Assembly (NCBI RefSeq): GCF_004343775.1 | Contig: NZ_PTXL01000002.1 | Location: forward strand, 744,001-808,000 | DNA length: 64,000 nucleotides | Source of the DNA: Burkholderia sp. SRS-46 | GTDB lineage: Bacteria; Pseudomonadota; Gammaproteobacteria; Burkholderiales; Burkholderiaceae | Reading direction: 5' to 3' | Shown here: positions 62,341 to 64,000 of the stretch, piece after piece | Layout of the letters: each line of letters opens with the position of its first letter | Numbering within the stretch: position 1 is the first letter of the stretch | Translations under genes and position numbers: made by a program | Notes under the pieces: model-generated | Databases searched by the model: none | Told to the model about the DNA's origin: nothing | The model's input: the letters and a program-made list of their open reading frames with translations, nothing else

Positions 62341-64000
62341 ATGACCCAAAAAACCACCCAACTGGGCGGCCATGCGTTCCAGGCCGTCTTCGGCTTCACC
62401 TTGCACTACTGGCGGCGGCAGCCTGCGCGCATCGTCGCCGTCGCGTCGTTCTCGCTGCTCGCCGCGCTCGCCGACGTGCTCACGCCGCTGTTCGCGGGCC
62501 GCCTCGTCGATGCGCTGACGCTCGGCCTCACCGACCGCTCCGCCGCCTGGCACGCAGCGCTGTCGGCGTTCGGCATGCTCGCCGCGCTCGGCATCGGCGC
62601 GACGCTGCTGCGCCAGGGCGTCTACTTCAACATCATCGCGCTCACGCTGAAAATGATGGGCGAGATCGCCACCGCGTCGTTCCAGCGCGTGCAGCGCTTC
62701 TCGACCGACTGGCACGCGAACAACTTCGCGGGCTCGACGGTGCGCAAGATCACACGCGGGATCTGGGCGGTCGACCTGCTGAACGACACGCTGCTGATCG
62801 CGCTGCTGCCGTCGCTGACGATCCTGGTCGGCGCGACCGCGCTGCTCGGCTCGCACTGGCCGATGATGGGGCTCGTCGTCGGCGTCGGCTCGCTGCTGTA
62901 CATCGCGGTGACGGTCGCGATGTCGCTCGGCTTCGTCGCGCCCGCCGCGCGGCTCGGCAACCTGTGGGATACGCGCATGGGCGGCTCGCTCGCGGACGCG
63001 GTGAGCTGCAACGCGGTCGTCAAGGCGTTCGGCGCGGAAGTGCGCGAGGAGGCGCGGCTGTCGCGCGTGGTCGGCAAGTGGCAGAAGCGCACCCGGCGCT
63101 CGTGGCTGCGCGGCACCTTCAACGGCGGCCTGCAGGGTGCGATGCTCGTCGCGATCCAGGCGGCGATGATCGGCGTCGCGCTGAAGCTGTGGGCGAGCGG
63201 CGAAGCGAGCGTCGGCGACATCGCGTTCGCGCTGACGATGTTCTTCATGCTGCAGGGCTACCTGCGCGATATCGGCCTGCACATCCGCAACCTGCAGCGC
63301 TCGGTGAACGACATGGAAGAACTCGTCGCGCTCGAGCGCCATCCGCTCGGCATCGACGACCAGCCGGACGCGCAGCCGATCCGGATCACGCGCGGCGAGA
63401 TCCGCTTCGAGCACGTGACGTTCCGCTACGGCAGCCATCCGGTCCCGCTGTACGACGACTTCTCGATGCGCATCGCGCCCGGCGAACGGGTCGGCCTGGT
63501 CGGCCATTCGGGCTCCGGCAAGACGACCTTCATCAAGCTGATCCAGCGCCTGTACGACGTGTCGGGCGGCCGCATCACGATCGACGGCCAGGACATCGCG
63601 CTGGCGCGCCAGGATTCGCTGCGCGGCCAGCTCGCGATCGTCCAGCAGGAACCGGTGCTGTTCCACCGCACGCTCGCGGAAAACATCGCGTATGCGCGCC
63701 CGGGCGCGAGCCGCGCCGACATCGAGCGCGCCGCGCGGCTGGCGAGCGCGCACGAGTTCATCGCGGCGCTGCCGGACGGCTATGACACGCTGGTCGGCGA
63801 GCGCGGGATCAAGCTGTCGGGCGGCGAGCGCCAGCGCGTCGCGATCGCGCGGGCGTTCCTCGCGGACGCGCCGATCCTGATCCTCGACGAAGCGACGTCG
63901 AGCCTCGACAGCGAAAGCGAGGTGCTGATCCAGCAGGCGATGGAACGGCTGATGGAAGGCCGCACGACGCTCGTCGTCGCGCACCGGCTGTCGACCGTGC
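62341..64000 (+). CDS. ABC exporter with fused membrane and ATPase domains (partial)
   Basis: 553 residues are visible; the gene runs off the window. A type I ABC exporter: six membrane helices (about 30-320, including ADVLTPLFAGRLVDAL), then the nucleotide-binding domain with Walker A GHSGSGKTT, Q-loop VQQEPVLFHRTLAENI, signature LSGGERQRVAIARAFL, Walker B LILDEATSSLD and H-loop VVAHRLST. It resembles MsbA/HlyB-type lipid, drug or peptide exporters and acts as a dimer. The substrate is unknown. A leader peptide with a strong promoter precedes it. Confidence 0.93.
   Translation, partial: MTQKTTQLGGHAFQAVFGFTLHYWRRQPARIVAVASFSLLAALADVLTPLFAGRLVDALTLGLTDRSAAWHAALSAFGMLAALGIGATLLRQGVYFNIIALTLKMMGEIATASFQRVQRFSTDWHANNFAGSTVRKITRGIWAVDLLNDTLLIALLPSLTILVGATALLGSHWPMMGLVVGVGSLLYIAVTVAMSLGFVAPAARLGNLWDTRMGGSLADAVSCNAVVKAFGAEVREEARLSRVVGKWQKRTRRSWLRGTFNGGLQGAMLVAIQAAMIGVALKLWASGEASVGDIAFALTMFFMLQGYLRDIGLHIRNLQRSVNDMEELVALERHPLGIDDQPDAQPIRITRGEIRFEHVTFRYGSHPVPLYDDFSMRIAPGERVGLVGHSGSGKTTFIKLIQRLYDVSGGRITIDGQDIALARQDSLRGQLAIVQQEPVLFHRTLAENIAYARPGASRADIERAARLASAHEFIAALPDGYDTLVGERGIKLSGGERQRVAIARAFLADAPILILDEATSSLDSESEVLIQQAMERLMEGRTTLVVAHRLSTV

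Overview
The window is about 64 kb of very GC-rich DNA with the codon bias and gene content of a Burkholderia cepacia complex genome. The strongest evidence is a complete bce-I locus (bceA divergent from bceB-K), the first of the two cepacian exopolysaccharide loci known in that group. The mix of accessory operons would suit a secondary replicon, but that is inference. I see no tRNA, rRNA, CRISPR array or intact insertion sequence.

Layout. 1-3.0 kb: a polyprenyl-linked sugar-transfer operon (end of a membrane protein, GT87-like protein, ArnC-like GT2, GtrA-like protein). 3.1-4.6 kb: a sigma-54 enhancer-binding regulator. 5-7.6 kb: diiron hydrolase, FKBP isomerase, AraC regulator. 7.6-10.1 kb: an AT-rich island followed by a GNAT acyltransferase and a fatty acid desaturase. 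10.1-12 kb: divergent HxlR regulator and MFS exporter. 12-26.8 kb: bce-I. 26.9-27.8 kb: a protein with the N-terminal domain of an IS402-type transposase but no catalytic domain. 28.6-31.1 kb: rubrerythrin/Fe-S protein/DUF3501 operon. 31.3-36.7 kb: ECF sigma-VOC-DGPF operon, a rhombosortase and a divergent secreted nuclease that looks like its substrate. 37-43.4 kb: DUF883 and SYLF proteins, AI-2E family permease, small secreted protein, a reductase/SDR pair, MntH. 43.5-57.1 kb: a second complete Wzx/Wzy exopolysaccharide locus ('EPS-II') with its own polysaccharide lyase. 57.7-64 kb: GlxA-type regulator, probable small RNA, LysR regulator, OsmC, DyP peroxidase and the start of an ABC exporter.

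How they fit together. Both polymer loci carry the same module: priming glycosyl-1-phosphate transferase, UDP-glucose dehydrogenase, low-molecular-weight tyrosine phosphatase, Wza channel, BY-kinase, Wzy polymerase and glycosyltransferases. bce-I has no flippase; published work places cepacian's remaining genes in bce-II elsewhere. EPS-II has its own Wzx and lyase and looks self-contained. EPS-II is preceded by a textbook -24/-12 sigma-54 promoter and, further upstream, a palindromic half-site array. This makes it a candidate target of an enhancer-binding protein such as the one at 3.1-4.6 kb. An exact 11-copy octanucleotide repeat sits between the EPS-II wzy and ugd genes.

The best leads for undescribed biology are the sigma-54-controlled EPS-II locus, its repeat, the DUF4096 protein beside bceA, the orphan terminator and stem-loops at 59.26-59.37 kb, and the rhombosortase/nuclease pair.
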